Assembly (NCBI GenBank): GCA_002449555.1
Contig: DJXA01000209.1
Span: forward strand, 1-6,101
Reading direction: 5' to 3'
DNA from: Atopobiaceae bacterium UBA7016
GTDB taxonomy: Bacteria > Actinomycetota > Coriobacteriia > Coriobacteriales > Atopobiaceae
DNA length: 6,101 nt
Below, in pieces: positions 5,861-6,101 of this stretch. The position numbers were made by a program, and so were the translations under genes. The notes below the pieces were generated by a model. It had not been told where the DNA came from and ran no database searches. It worked only from the letters and a program-made list of their open reading frames with translations. Position 1 is the stretch's first letter. Each line of letters opens with the position of its first letter.

Positions 5861-6101
5861 TGGCCTATAGATTCAACAACCCACCGCAGGTAGAGAGGCA
5901 TATGCCGAAGTATGTACCGCTTGTTGACGAGGGCATGCCGTACACGCCGCTCACCAAGAAGGCGCTCGCCCTTTCCTTCGAGGCACATAAGGAGCAAGTT
6001 GACAAGACGGGCCTGCCGTACGTGTACCACCCATTCCATTTGGCCGACCAGATGCGCACCGAGGCTGAGGCGTGCGTCGCGCTGCTGCATGACACCATCG
6101 A
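5860..6101 (+). CDS. RelA/SpoT-like HD-domain phosphohydrolase, 3'-truncated by window edge
   Basis: Eighty complete codons are visible before the window ends. Residues 42-80 follow the RelA/SpoT hydrolase pattern: AHKEQ (42-46), TGLPYVYHP (50-58) and ALLHDTI (74-80), with the next codon beginning GA, as expected for the E of the HDxxE motif. H57, H77 and D78 correspond to the manganese ligands of (p)ppGpp hydrolases; the fourth ligand would lie beyond the edge. The stretch between H57 and H77 is about four residues shorter than in Rel proteins. It may be a small alarmone hydrolase, the N-terminus of a full synthetase/hydrolase, or an HD enzyme on another nucleotide; the missing part would decide. 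The start is clear: AAAGGAGG (5848-5855) 4 nt before an ATG that overlaps the upstream stop by 1 nt. Confidence 0.8.
   Translation, partial: MAYRFNNPPQVERHMPKYVPLVDEGMPYTPLTKKALALSFEAHKEQVDKTGLPYVYHPFHLADQMRTEAEACVALLHDTI

Overview
The window is GC-rich (roughly 60% or more by eye), densely coded, and led mostly by strong AGGAGG-type ribosome binding sites. It contains seven genes, the first and last cut by the window edges. Gene content and base composition suggest a high-GC Gram-positive gut bacterium. A member of the Coriobacteriia (Collinsella/Olsenella-like) is my best guess from general resemblance of the proteins; no marker gene here proves it. No rRNA, tRNA, CRISPR, insertion sequence or phage gene was found, and no gene-free stretch exceeds 142 bp.

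Left part (1-2502, + strand): a ferrous iron uptake cluster. It holds the large 3' part of feoB, then a 56-aa FeoB-associated Cys-rich membrane protein, then a 118-aa membrane-anchored heavy-metal-associated (HMA) domain protein whose start overlaps the previous stop by 8 nt. Both small proteins have one N-terminal membrane helix followed by basic residues, so their Cys-containing tails are predicted to face the cytoplasm, where FeoB releases Fe(II).

Middle (2503-4614): the feo cluster ends against a convergent minus-strand pair. The 82-bp gap between them holds a 64-bp near-perfect palindrome (30-bp stem, 4-nt loop), each arm of which is itself palindromic. The minus-strand pair is a GatZ/KbaZ-family protein (the family of the tagatose-bisphosphate aldolase non-catalytic subunit, probably a divergent branch) followed 17 nt later by a calcineurin-like metallophosphoesterase. 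They probably form one transcript.

Right part (4615-6101): a 142-bp divergent control region separates the GatZ-like gene from a plus-strand pair. That pair is an ADP-ribosylglycohydrolase-family protein and, overlapping its stop by 1 nt, the start of a RelA/SpoT-like HD hydrolase. The divergent region contains two back-to-back promoter candidates whose -35 boxes are 1 bp apart, plus an imperfect inverted repeat that could be a shared operator.

Most genes are ordinary housekeeping or accessory metabolism. The items most worth a second look are the nested palindrome, the two small Cys proteins behind feoB, the GatZ-like protein without a visible GatY partner, and the pairing of an ADP-ribose hydrolase with an alarmone-type hydrolase.
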